59,143 bases of DNA from Emiliania huxleyi CCMP1516 (Eukaryota > Haptophyta > Isochrysidales > Noelaerhabdaceae): contig NW_005195220.1 in NCBI RefSeq assembly GCF_000372725.1, positions 10,082 to 69,224 of the forward strand, in the 5' to 3' direction. Positions 42,667 through 51,053 of this stretch are shown here, piece after piece; position 1 is the stretch's first letter; the number at the start of each line of letters is the position of its first letter. Position numbers and translations under genes: made by a program. The notes under the pieces were generated by a model, which saw only the letters and a list, made by a program, of their open reading frames with translations, did not search any database and was not told where the DNA came from.

Positions 42667-44349
42667 ATGGTACGCGCGCGTCAGATCCTGCTCGCGTTAG
42701 TCCATGCCATCGTGGCGGGCACCAGCTTCCATGCTGACGCGCTACCTAGCGACGCGATTCCAACGAGGATCGTGGGAGCAGCCAAGCGAGGCGACGAGGC
42801 GGCGGTAGTGGCGTGGCTTGACGGCGGCGGGCGGGTCGACGCGACGTTCAAAGATACACGGCAAGACGTCGCCGTGAGTGGCCTCACGCTTCTCATGGCT
42901 GCCACCGATGGAGGCCACGAGCAGCTCGTCGACACGCTGCTGCGGCGTGGAGCTGATCCTAACCAGCAGGAAAGCGAGGGGTGGACAGTCTTGATGATCG
43001 CCTCCGCCAAAGGCCGCATGCGGTTGGTCCAGACACTGCTGTGGCACGGCGCGGAGTGCAACCATCGAAACAGAGTGGGGGCCACAGCGCTAATGTCCGC
43101 CACCGTCCACCATCACCCCGCTGTCGTGATGGAGCTGCTACTGGCAGGCGCAGACACAGAGGCGCGCAACGGCCGTGGCTCGACGGCGCTGCAGCTGGCA
43201 AAGGACCTGCACCACACCTCGTGCATCGAGGCCATCGAGAACCACCTTGAAGAGCGCGGAGGGCTGGCTCCGTTGGCTGTCGTGCGAGCGGCTGAGCGGG
43301 GCGAGGAGGAGGCGGTGGTGGCGTGGCTCGACGGCGGCGGGCAGATCGAAGCCATGTTTGACGACGGCTCCACCAGCGGCCTCACGCTGCTGTCGGCCGC
43401 CGTCAGCTTTGGCCAAAGCTCACTGGTCGAAACATTGCTGCGGCGAGGGGCTAATATCGAACATCAGAACAGCGACGGCGACTCCGCACTCATGTTGGCC
43501 TCCGCCAAAGGCAACGGCCAGATCGTCGGAATTCTGGAGTCGCACGGCGCAGACGTCAACCAGGTGAGCGGGTTCGGCGATAGGCTTGTAGTCGAAGCCG
43601 GCATCACAGGCCACGAGCGGCTAGTGGATGTGCGGCTGCACAACTTGCGTGGCGTTGCTGGCACGACTGCGCTGATGGTCGCCGCCCACCACAACCAGTC
43701 CGACATCGTGACCCAGCTGCTGAACCTGGGCGCGGAGGTTAAGGCGAGGAACGTCTATGGTAAGACGGCACTTCAGATGGCCAAGGACAAGGGCAACGGC
43801 GGATGCGTCGAGGCCATCGAAAAGCACGTTGCAGAGCGCGGCGGGCTGGTTCCGTTGAATGTCGCGGGAGCGGCTCAGCGAGGCGATGAGGAGGCGGTGG
43901 TGGCGTGGCTCGACGGCGGCGGGCGAGTTGATGCGACCTTCAGGGAGGGCTCCACCTACTTGGGAGAGTTAAAAAAACTTCGTAACTCCTTGGCGACGAG
44001 CCGCGGGCTTTTGCCACTGCGTGCCAGCCTCAGACAGCCGGGCCGCCCGAGAGTTTTACTGACGAGTTTCTCTCGCGGGGGCGGCCCGGCACAACCAACC
44101 CTGTGCCCAGCACAAAAAAAATTCTGGCGCAGCGGCCGGCGTGAGCCGCGCCAGCTGTCGACCAGCTGTCGACCAGATTCGATCGATTTGATGGATCCCT
44201 TGATGGTCCGATGGGCGACGGGCGACCCCCCCAAACCCCCCCACCAGGTCTCGAACCTGCCTCCACTCGCTCGAATCAGGCGCTTCGAACGGCTTTGCAA
44301 GCCCGGGCATGCAAAATTGACGACGAATGCGCTTCACCACCTCATATAG
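42667..44349 (+). CDS. secreted/membrane ankyrin-repeat protein with degenerate C-terminus
   Basis: ATG at 42667 begins MVRARQILLALVHAIVAGTS, a signal peptide, unusual for ankyrin proteins. Two ankyrin blocks follow, each introduced by AAKRGDEAAVVAWLDGGGRV or a close variant, with repeats such as GLTLLMAATDGGHEQLVDTL, LRRGADPNQQ and TALMVAAHHNQSDIVTQLLN. The same introductory unit starts the two RING-ankyrin genes nearby. A third block begins at about 43860, but after VDATFREGSTY the sequence turns into non-ankyrin residues rich in Arg/Pro until the stop at 44347, as if foreign DNA replaced the rest from about 43960. A smaller irregularity near 43565-43660 interrupts one repeat. There is no RING finger. 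Probably a truncated or decaying paralogue. Confidence 0.6.
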   Translation: MVRARQILLALVHAIVAGTSFHADALPSDAIPTRIVGAAKRGDEAAVVAWLDGGGRVDATFKDTRQDVAVSGLTLLMAATDGGHEQLVDTLLRRGADPNQQESEGWTVLMIASAKGRMRLVQTLLWHGAECNHRNRVGATALMSATVHHHPAVVMELLLAGADTEARNGRGSTALQLAKDLHHTSCIEAIENHLEERGGLAPLAVVRAAERGEEEAVVAWLDGGGQIEAMFDDGSTSGLTLLSAAVSFGQSSLVETLLRRGANIEHQNSDGDSALMLASAKGNGQIVGILESHGADVNQVSGFGDRLVVEAGITGHERLVDVRLHNLRGVAGTTALMVAAHHNQSDIVTQLLNLGAEVKARNVYGKTALQMAKDKGNGGCVEAIEKHVAERGGLVPLNVAGAAQRGDEEAVVAWLDGGGRVDATFREGSTYLGELKKLRNSLATSRGLLPLRASLRQPGRPRVLLTSFSRGGGPAQPTLCPAQKKFWRSGRREPRQLSTSCRPDSIDLMDPLMVRWATGDPPKPPHQVSNLPPLARIRRFERLCKPGHAKLTTNALHHLI

Positions 44350-45303
44350 TACCATTCTATTGCATCAGCACCAACCCACGCTACGTTCTAGGGACGCAGA
44401 GCGCGCACTGAGAGACCACTCATATCGCCGTTGCGGGGCGGCAATGTGACTGGACTCGCCGTGCGCGCCCAGCTAACCCTAGCCACCAGCCTTCGCCATA
44501 CCCAGGTACGGTCGTACCAGTCTCTCCACCTAGTCATCCCAATCCTCGGGCGACCGCGCAGCTGCGCTACTCACAGGCAGTCTCCCTGCCTCAGCTGTTA
44601 CAGGCACCACCCACCGACCAATCTCGACGACGAGCCGTGGCAGGGCTCGCTGCGCCAGCTGCACAGCAGTACGCCACAACACAACATATTATCCAACATA
44701 ACCTCTCCCTGAGTGCCCTACCCTTGCGGGCTCAGTTGCCGCATTAGGAGCCTTCGCACCGCGAGTGGGCTCAGGTGGGATCCACACAGAGAGAGGTTCA
44801 GTACAGAGCCGCACTCTACACACCTTATCCCCCTACTCGGGCGGCATCGTGGTGAGACCCTGGGCAGTCAGAGAGGCTGACAGTAAGTGGCGGGCTGAGA
44901 ACTCGGGCCTCTCCCGACCCGCCATCGCTGCCTAAGGGAGGATCCTATCGGCCACTAGACCATGACAGATCAGAGGCGCACACGCCCTGTCCCAGCTCCC
45001 CCACTCCTCACACTGGGTTTGCAGTGCGCGGCCTCGCCACCTCCCTACCAGGGCAAACCCCCTCTCTCCCCCTAGGTGCTGCACTTGACGTCCATAGAAG
45101 GCGCGCGGCAGAGGCGGGAGGGAGGCGGGGAGAATCTAGCTCGCTCTGGCAGGGAGGCAAGGGTGTGACAGAGTGCTTGGGTGAGAACAGGCGGAGTGTG
45201 TGTGCCTGTACGCGATTGGGAGAGCACTTGTGACGAGGCACGGTTAGGCGAGTGGCAGTCGCTGGTGCGGACTTGCTAAGTCGTGTGTGCTCCTTTTTGC
45301 TTG
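44350..45303. other. intergenic with a tRNA-like fragment
   Basis: AT/GC-mixed sequence lacking protein-like frames. A tRNA-Glu-like A-box region lies on the minus strand at 44864-44975. The stretch is the 3' flank of both the truncated ankyrin gene (plus) and the RING-ankyrin gene (minus). Confidence 0.45.
44864..44975 (-). other. tRNA-Glu-like sequence, probably a pseudo-tRNA or SINE head
   Basis: On the minus strand CATGGTCTAGTGGCCGATAG followed by GATCC closely matches the D-arm/A-box of eukaryotic tRNA-Glu (TGGTCTAGTGGTTAGGAT). About 45 nt further, GAGTTCTCAGCCC is a weak B-box. The anticodon and acceptor stems do not fold, and the ends carry direct (CTGTCA) rather than complementary sequences. 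A tRNA-derived relic seems likelier than a working tRNA. Confidence 0.3.
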
Positions 45304-48048
45304 CTAAGACTGGAACAAATCTCGATGCAGGGAGAGTATCACACCGGGCGCGGGGCGAGCCACTATCATCACTGGCTCGCGGCAATACGGACACTCTTGC
45401 ATCAGCTCGGAGCAGGGACCGCACACGCACAAGTGGCTGCACGGCACCGCGAGGTGAGACTTTGGCCGCTCGAAGCATATGATGCACGACGTCTCGCCTC
45501 CCATGGTGGACTCGGGGGCAACCGGCCGCCCCGTGTCGAGGCCGGCGTCCGCTAGTGAGACGGCAGCAAACGGCTCAGTGACTGGCGGATGCGGCTCCAC
45601 CGCCTCTGCCGCCTCTGGCCCGATCAAGCGCTCGATGGCGCCGACCCGCTCCTCGAGGCTACCCTCGGTCGCCGCGCCGAGGCTCGCCTCCAGCTGATCG
45701 ACACGCCGCTGCAAGTCCCCGCCGCCGCCGGTCGACTCGCTGCTCACCGCCTCCTCGCACCGCGACACCCGACGCGCCAGCGCCTCCTCCGCATCCACCT
45801 CTGACCGGCGCATCGCCTCTACTAGCTCCGCATCCTCGCGCAACGCCGCCTGCTCTGCCGCGCCCGCTAGCTCTGCCGCCTCGCGCTCCGCTCGCCTCGC
45901 CGCCTCTTGCTCAGCAGCCAGCCGCGCCGCCCTCTCCTCCTGCTCGCGAAGCTCTGCTGCAACCTTCGCCCTCCGCTCCTCCTCTAGCTTGAAGGCAGGC
46001 GTCGCCTTCTTGGCCTCCTTGTTCTTCGCCTTACCCTCCTTCCTAACCGCTTTCTTCTCGGCTGCCTTTGCGCGCTGCTTCGCCTTCTCCTCCTTCGCCC
46101 TCCTGTCAGCAGCCTCCTTCTCACGCCGCTCCGCCTCTGCTTTAGCCGCGTTGCGCGCAACCGCCGCCGCCCGCTGCTCCGCAAGCTGCGCCTCCTCTGC
46201 TGCTCGCCTCTCCGCCTCCCTCGCCCAAAGCGTCTCCTCTGCTGCCGCGCGCTCAGCGGCCAGCTTCGCCTCCGCCTCCGCCGCAATGGCTCGCCTCTGC
46301 TCCTCGAGCGCCGCCGCATTCGCCGCCCGCCGCGCCTCGACCGCCACTCGCTCTGCTTCGCGCTGTCGTGCCGCCTGCTCGCGCTCTCGCGCCTCCGCCG
46401 CCGCCTCCCGCTCGCGCTGCTCGCGCCGCCCCTTGGCCTCGAGCGCCTTCTCGGCCGCCTTCTCGGCCGCCTCGGCCTCCCTGAGCGCCGCTGCGTGCTC
46501 TGTGAGAGCGCGCACGCACCCGGCGTGGTCCTTTGCAGGAGCACTGGCGGCCTCGGCAGTCGCAGGCTTGGCCGCCTCCTTCTTGGCGAGCTGCAGCGCG
46601 GACCAGCCGTCCGCAGAGCGCGCCTTCGTATCTGCGCCAGCCCGCAGCAGGCAGAGCACGACGGGGAGGTGGCCTTGGGCGGCGGCGCGCATCAGCGCGG
46701 TAGCGCCTCTGCTCTGCAGGTTGACCTCAGCGCCACGCTGGAGCAGCAGCTCGACCACCCGCTCGTGGCCTTTGACGGCGGCGCCCATCAGCGCGGTGCC
46801 GCCTTCGCTGCTCTGCGGGTTGACCTCAGCGCCGCGCTCCAGCAGGAGGTCGACCATCCGCTCGCGGCCTTGGATGGCAGCGTGCATCAGCGCGGTGTGG
46901 CCATTGCAGTCCTGCGTGTTGATCTCCGCGCCGTGCTGCAGCAGCAGCTCGACCACCCGCTCGTGGCCGTTGTAGGCGGCGAACATCAGCGCGGTGTAGA
47001 CGTCGCTGTTCTGCTTGTTGACCTCCGCTCCGCGCCGAATCAGCAGCTCGACCACCCGCTCGTGGCCTTGGATGGCAGCGTGCATCAGCGCGGTGCCGCC
47101 ATTGCTAGCCTGCAGGTTGACCTCAGCGCCTCGCTGCAGCACCAGCTCGACCACCCGCTCGTGGCCGTTGGTGGCGGCGTCCATCAGCGCGGTGCGACCT
47201 TTGCGGCTCTGCATGTTGACCTCAGCGCCAGCGCCGCGCCGTAGCAGCAGCTCGACCACCCGCTCGTGGCCTTGGCCAGCGGCGAGCATCAGCGCGGTGC
47301 CGCCGACGCTGTCCTGCAGGTTGACCTCAGCGCCTCGCTGCAGCACCAGCTCGACCACCCGCTCGTGGCCGTTGGTGGCGGCGTCCATCAGCGCGGTGCG
47401 GCCGGCGCTGCTCTGCTTGTTGATCTCCGCGCCGCGCTGAAGCAGCAAGTCGACCACTCGCTCGTGGCCGTCGCCAGCGGCGCTCATCAGCGCGGTGAGG
47501 CCGTTGCTGTCCTGCAGGTTGATATCCGCGCCATGCCGAATCAGCAGCTCGACCACCCGCTCGTGGCCATTGTAGGCGGCGCTTGTCAGTGCGGTGCCGC
47601 CGTTGCTTCTCTGCAGGTTGATCTCCGCGCCGTGCTGCAGCAGCAACTCGACCACCCGCTCGTGGCCGTCTGCAGCGGCGCCCATCAGCGCGGTGAGGCC
47701 GCTACTGCTCTGCATGTCGACCTCCGCGCCGCGCTTGAGCAGCAGCTTGACCACCAGCTCGTGCCCCACCTGGGCGGCGCTTATCAGCGCGGTGCCGCCG
47801 TCGCTGTCCTGCAGGTTGACTTGAGCGCCGTACTGCAGCAGCAAGGCGGCCACCCGCTCGTGGCCCTGGCCGGCGGCGTCCATCAGCAGGGTAACGCCGG
47901 TCACCCCGCCATTCTCGCGCGCGGTGTTTGCTCCCCCGCCTCTCTCGAGCCACGAACGCACCGCCGCTTCGTCGCCTCGCAACACCGCGTCGACATGCGG
48001 CGCACTGCGGCGCGGCACACTTTCTTTTTTTGGCCTTCGCGTGATCAC
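45304..48048 (-). CDS. ankyrin-repeat RING-type E3 ubiquitin ligase
   Basis: Open frame of 914 codons. About 14 ankyrin repeats (residues about 45-500) have nearly uniform 33-residue units of the form TALMxAAxxGHERVVELLLQR, then GAEVNLQDSxG. An Ala/Glu/Arg coiled coil follows (about 500-730). The C-terminal RING-HC finger is CIICFERPKSHLAVPCSHLC to CPYCREPV (about residues 855-893), which recruits an E2. The ankyrin part would bind substrate. The frame's first codons (ITRRPKKESV) are preceded by GTG, and no ATG is available before the first repeat. An acceptor-like CTTCTCACAG lies exactly there, so a 5' exon is probably missing. Paralogue of the gene at 55163-57943. Confidence 0.87.
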   Translation of the reverse strand: MITRRPKKESVPRRSAPHVDAVLRGDEAAVRSWLERGGGANTARENGGVTGVTLLMDAAGQGHERVAALLLQYGAQVNLQDSDGGTALISAAQVGHELVVKLLLKRGAEVDMQSSSGLTALMGAAADGHERVVELLLQHGAEINLQRSNGGTALTSAAYNGHERVVELLIRHGADINLQDSNGLTALMSAAGDGHERVVDLLLQRGAEINKQSSAGRTALMDAATNGHERVVELVLQRGAEVNLQDSVGGTALMLAAGQGHERVVELLLRRGAGAEVNMQSRKGRTALMDAATNGHERVVELVLQRGAEVNLQASNGGTALMHAAIQGHERVVELLIRRGAEVNKQNSDVYTALMFAAYNGHERVVELLLQHGAEINTQDCNGHTALMHAAIQGRERMVDLLLERGAEVNPQSSEGGTALMGAAVKGHERVVELLLQRGAEVNLQSRGATALMRAAAQGHLPVVLCLLRAGADTKARSADGWSALQLAKKEAAKPATAEAASAPAKDHAGCVRALTEHAAALREAEAAEKAAEKALEAKGRREQREREAAAEAREREQAARQREAERVAVEARRAANAAALEEQRRAIAAEAEAKLAAERAAAEETLWAREAERRAAEEAQLAEQRAAAVARNAAKAEAERREKEAADRRAKEEKAKQRAKAAEKKAVRKEGKAKNKEAKKATPAFKLEEERRAKVAAELREQEERAARLAAEQEAARRAEREAAELAGAAEQAALREDAELVEAMRRSEVDAEEALARRVSRCEEAVSSESTGGGGDLQRRVDQLEASLGAATEGSLEERVGAIERLIGPEAAEAVEPHPPVTEPFAAVSLADAGLDTGRPVAPESTMGGETSCIICFERPKSHLAVPCSHLCVCGPCSELMQECPYCREPVMIVARPAPGVILSLHRDLFQS

Positions 48049-48886
48049 TGTGAGAAGCTGCTTTTGCGTCTTGGGTCGTTTTTAGAATTCTTTTTCAGCC
48101 CACCTGCCAGCAGGAGCCTTCGCCAACTAAAAAACACAGCACCGATGCCGACTTAGTGTGGGGAGGGTCGGCGAGCACTCACTCACTAGGCGGCGCCGCA
48201 GGGCCGGGGCACTGGCCACGGCCTCGCCAACCACTAGAAGGCGGCCCACCCACTACGCACACCAACTTAGTGCGCGCGGGGTGGCGGGAGGCACTCACTT
48301 CCGCGCACTAAGTCTAAGAGTTAGTGCGCGTAGTAGCCGAGCCCGCCTCCGTCCGCCGGCGAAGGGCACTACGAGCGGCCCGCCGGACCACTCCCCTCGC
48401 GGCCGGCCGGAGGCACTCACTTCCGCGCACTAAGTTATGCGCATAGTGTCCCGGCCTCCGACCACGACTCCCGGGGGAGCACTTCACCACTTGACCCGCC
48501 TCGGCGCACCACTAGCCCTCGTCCAGCTCACAGACTAACTTGCGTCGACTTAGTTCCCGCAGGGCCCGGGACCACTCACTCACTACAGCATCTGTGCTCT
48601 TCACACGACCTGGCGAAGGCGCCTGCTGCCAGGGGGCATAGAGGCCTCAGCTTCGCAAAAAAGACCCGATGCGCGGCGGCCTGCGACGGCCCGGGATGAG
48701 CTCCCCACGATGCGACTAAGCGAGATCAATTGACCTACTGGACCTATAGTCCACCCCTATCATGTCTATACTGACTGCAGACGACCACATGCCACACAGC
48801 ATCACGCACAAGCACAAGACCCGGGATCGCAAAAAAGACCCGCGGTGCTCACACACACCCACGCGCTCGTGCATGCCGAACCAGCT
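48049..48886. repeat. intergenic with CACTTCCGCGCACTAAGT repeats
   Basis: GGCACTCACTTCCGCGCACT followed by AAGT occurs at about 48291-48312 and 48411-48432. Related CTTAGTGCGCG, TTAGTGCGCG and CACTCACT phrases in both orientations fill 48150-48560, giving several short hairpins. CGCAAAAAAGACCCG is repeated at about 48655-48669 and 48828-48842. No gene is seen. The part next to 48048 may hold the missing first exon of the RING-ankyrin gene. Confidence 0.6.
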
Positions 48887-50737
48887 CTAAAAAAATACCA
48901 CCGGGACCGCCTCGCCAAGGCGCACAATAGTCCTCAGTCTGGCGAAGGCCAATTCTGTCATCCTGGGCGTCAGCAGCGTGCGACGACAGCGGTCTTCGTT
49001 GCGCGGCAGTCTTTTTGCGCAGCGCTGCGGCCCGCTCGCGCCGAAGGGAGTGTTGAGCCGATTCTGTGATTGCGGCTGCGTGGTTGGTCGGCGGCCGTCG
49101 CGTTCGGTCGTCCCGTGCCGGCCTCGGCGTCGCGGCCCTCGCACACCCTGGGTTCGTCCGAATTCGAATCGCCGTTGTGGAGTACGGGCGCGGCAAAGTC
49201 GGCGCCTCGACAGCGCCTCGACGGCGGCCGCAAAAGCCGTCTCCTGCACGTCGCCGCGCGGCCTCGAGGCGCCGCGAGCGTGCGCTGAGGTCAGCACGAC
49301 TCGCTCCGGCCCGAGACGGCCGACGCGCGCGCTCTCGCTCCCACCTCTCCATCCCGACGCTCCGCGCTCGCTGTGTCGCCCGCGATCGCGGCATAACCAC
49401 CGAGCCGCAGCGCGGCGCTCGGCCCGCGCCGCCGTCTCACGAGCTCGTCTCTCGCCCGCCGCGCAGGCGAAAACCAACTCCGTCCTCAAGGGCAAGCTCG
49501 AACGACTCCCGTCACTGTACCCCTCGTGCCACGCTGCAGCCGCCGCTCTCGTCTCTCCTCTGTCGCTTCGCCGCGGTCGCGGCTGCACGGAGGTGCCACG
49601 GGCCGTGCGAGTGATACTCCGCTGCGTGCTGTCCGGCTCCATATACTGCGACTGGTGCGCCGCGGATGTTTGAGAGTGCGGTTTAAAAAGGTCCTGCCCC
49701 GCGCCTCCGCGGCACAGAGGCACTGGAGGCAAACTGCGGGCGAATAAATATTTTTGAAGGGATGAACGCGAGCTCGCGGGGTCCACACGAAAGCACCGCT
49801 TGGCGGTGTCAGAACCGCCCTCTTGGACCCTGGTGGGCCGAATCTGCGCCCTCTGGGCCCCGGCGGCGGTCCCGGAGAGGGCCAGCACGCGGGCTCCGCC
49901 GACGATCTCGCAACGCGGGTCGCGCCGCGCGCCTCCCGAACGAAGCGTGTTGGTGCGCGATGGCGATCCTCGCCTGCGGGGAGCGGAGCACACGCGTCGG
50001 ATGGCGAGGGCAGCACAAATATTGCACTCACGTCCCAGTATGGCAGCAGCCGGACGGGTTGGGTGGCGTGAGGACAGTGGACAGGGGGTGGTGAGGATGA
50101 TTCCACAGATCTCGCTGAAAATGGCCGTGTCCTTCCCGGGGGAGGCAGGCGAGCGCACACCTCGCGTCCGAGCGCGAGTCGACGAGTGGTCGCCGAGAGA
50201 TCGCCGAACCACGTTTCGAGTGCGCGCGCCGCGCACACAGCACAGCTGCGGGTTGTAACTCGACTGCCGATCGCGCGCGCGGGATTTGAATGGAGCTCGC
50301 TGGCGCCAGTGCACGGCAGCACCGCCTAGTATCTCGGCCGGAACGAACGAGCAGTCCCCAATCGACACGTTGAGGACGCTGGGCTGGATTTGTTGAACTG
50401 CCACAGCGGGCGGAGGCGCGGGTGCCAGAGGAGGGTGACGGCCGGCGGCGGCGTACGGCGGCGAGTCGGAGGCGAGGGGGTGGCCCTGCCGCGCGACACC
50501 GGCGCCCCGTCGGGACCCACGCTGGAGCAGCTTCGGCGTCTGGCGGGGCTGCTGCGGCGGGCGGGACTGCGGCGGCGTACTGGGGCGCGAAGCGGCAAGG
50601 TTGGGCGGCGGCGACGGCGCGGCCGGCGATCGGCTCGAGGCGGTCGATCCGCCCGGTGACTGGGTCTCCTCTCCGCTACCCGCGGCCGGGGCGAGCCCGC
50701 CCTGGGGGCCCGCGTGCGTGCCCGCTGTCGTCGCCAT
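48887..50737 (-). CDS. long open frame, doubtful protein
   Basis: A frame of 616 codons opens with ATG at 50737. The first ~150 residues are plausible: a Pro/Ser-rich disordered head, then AVAVQQIQPSVLNVSIGDCS and FVPAEILGGAAVHWRQRAPF. The remainder is Arg/Ala/Ser-rich with no domain and reads like an incidental open frame in GC-rich DNA. If a gene is here, exon 1 probably ends within the first 500 bp. It would be divergent from the DUF1365 gene at 51054. GAATCGGCTCAACACTC (about 50880-50896) and its reverse complement (about 49042-49058) form a distant inverted repeat around the region. Confidence 0.3.
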   Translation of the reverse strand: MATTAGTHAGPQGGLAPAAGSGEETQSPGGSTASSRSPAAPSPPPNLAASRPSTPPQSRPPQQPRQTPKLLQRGSRRGAGVARQGHPLASDSPPYAAAGRHPPLAPAPPPAVAVQQIQPSVLNVSIGDCSFVPAEILGGAAVHWRQRAPFKSRARDRQSSYNPQLCCVRGARTRNVVRRSLGDHSSTRARTRGVRSPASPGKDTAIFSEICGIILTTPCPLSSRHPTRPAAAILGRECNICAALAIRRVCSAPRRRGSPSRTNTLRSGGARRDPRCEIVGGARVLALSGTAAGAQRAQIRPTRVQEGGSDTAKRCFRVDPASSRSSLQKYLFARSLPPVPLCRGGAGQDLFKPHSQTSAAHQSQYMEPDSTQRSITRTARGTSVQPRPRRSDRGETRAAAAAWHEGYSDGSRSSLPLRTELVFACAAGERRARETAARAERRAAARWLCRDRGRHSERGASGWRGGSESARVGRLGPERVVLTSAHARGASRPRGDVQETAFAAAVEALSRRRLCRARTPQRRFEFGRTQGVRGPRRRGRHGTTERDGRRPTTQPQSQNRLNTPFGASGPQRCAKRLPRNEDRCRRTLLTPRMTELAFARLRTIVRLGEAVPVVFF

Positions 50738-51053
50738 TTTCTGTCGATTGCGGCGGCGCCGTACGCCTCAACGAGCGGGTCGCCGAGCGCGCCGCGCGGC
50801 TCTGGGCGTGCCGCGTCGACCCTCTCGAGCGATCGGGCCGCCTCCGGGCGCGGCGCGTCGAACGGCGCGGCCGTCAGCGAGGAATCGGCTCAACACTCCT
50901 GGGCTGGGATTCGGCGCGGGTGGCTCTAAGCGCGGAGAAGTGCGTCGCATGTGCAGCGCTCCGCAGCAAGCTCAGCTGCGAGACGCCACTGTGCAGCACC
51001 CTGACGCCTCCAAGCGGCCCACGCGCACAGCGGCGCTTCTGAGGCCGCTGGCC
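50738..51053. promoter_or_regulatory. 5' flank of the DUF1365 gene
   Basis: GC-rich stretch upstream of ATG 51054, shared with a doubtful divergent frame. No recognised promoter motif; the AATTCTTTT element is absent. Confidence 0.3.

Noticed and set aside
44240..44300. A tRNA on the minus strand with B-box GGTTCGAGACC
   Set aside because: Only the T-arm-like hairpin is present. No A-box, anticodon stem or acceptor stem could be found.
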